From CBFGTA01 sp965651595 (GTDB lineage: Bacteria > Actinomycetota > Actinomycetes > S36-B12 > UBA10799), in the NCBI GenBank assembly GCA_965651595.1, contig CBFGTA010000111.1:1-6899 (forward strand): a stretch of DNA of 6,899 nt. Reading direction: 5' to 3'. A program made the translations under genes and the position numbers. A model generated the notes under the pieces. That model ran no database searches, had not been told where the DNA came from, and saw only the letters and a program-made list of their open reading frames with translations. This document shows, one piece after another, positions 6,846 to 6,899 of this stretch (its first letter is position 1; the number at the start of each line of letters is the position of its first letter).

Positions 6846-6899
6846 CTAGGCAACTTTGGCGAGGCGGATTTCGAGGGGTGTGGCGGGGGCGTCGGTGGG
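6846..6899 (-). CDS. Probable 3' end of an unidentified gene, cut by window edge
   Basis: On the minus strand the frame ending in TAG at 6846-6848 is open to the window edge and reads PTDAPATPLEIRLAKVA. Thirteen of the 17 sense codons end in G or C, as expected for coding sequence here, whereas the opposite strand gives an Arg/Trp/Gly-rich unlikely peptide. The fragment is too short to assign to a family. It lies 123 bases upstream of the kinase gene in the same orientation, so it could be the preceding gene of the same unit or an unrelated gene. Confidence 0.45.
   Translation of the reverse strand, partial: PTDAPATPLEIRLAKVA

Noticed and set aside
6425..6853. 142-residue minus-strand open frame across the kinase start
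   Set aside because: Most of it is the kinase gene in another frame, and the translation is Ser/Arg-rich without a motif.

Overview
The window looks like chromosomal DNA from a high-GC actinomycete (Actinomycetota). The reasons are strong G/C bias at third codon positions, an MMPL-family transporter with an actinobacterial-type end, a tRNA without an encoded CCA, and tightly overlapping genes. I cannot place it below phylum.

Left half, plus strand (1-4573). A two-gene unit starts off the left edge. The first gene is the 3' part of an MMPL/RND proton-driven exporter. It keeps both Asp-Tyr proton-relay pairs and carries an unusual extra block of about six membrane helices after the normal end of the family. 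Its stop overlaps the start of the second gene (ATGA). That gene encodes a 700-residue secreted protein anchored by one C-terminal helix. Its ectodomain is a beta-rich domain followed by two long, very regular Leu-x-x-Gly heptad regions of the YhgE/Pip type. I infer an envelope export machine: a membrane pump plus a rod-like extracytoplasmic partner, with unknown cargo.

Middle (4574-4791). A complete tRNA-Arg(CCT) gene sits between two near-identical 15-base direct repeats. It is followed by about 105 bases with no gene, where the two transcription directions converge.

Right half, minus strand (4792-6722). Two genes overlap by ATGA and are read right to left. The first is an aminoglycoside-phosphotransferase-fold small-molecule kinase with intact catalytic motifs. 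The second is an Asp/Glu/hydantoin racemase-fold protein in which both catalytic cysteines appear to be replaced (Leu75, Ser179). This pair, an apparently active kinase coupled to an apparently non-racemising racemase fold, is the best candidate here for an undescribed system. Hand-counted sample lines suggest lower GC than the transporter gene (about 58% versus 67%), and the pair lies just beyond a tRNA gene, so later acquisition is possible.

Right edge (6723-6899). There is an intergenic stretch with a weak possible promoter for the kinase gene, then the probable last 17 codons of another minus-strand gene cut by the window end.
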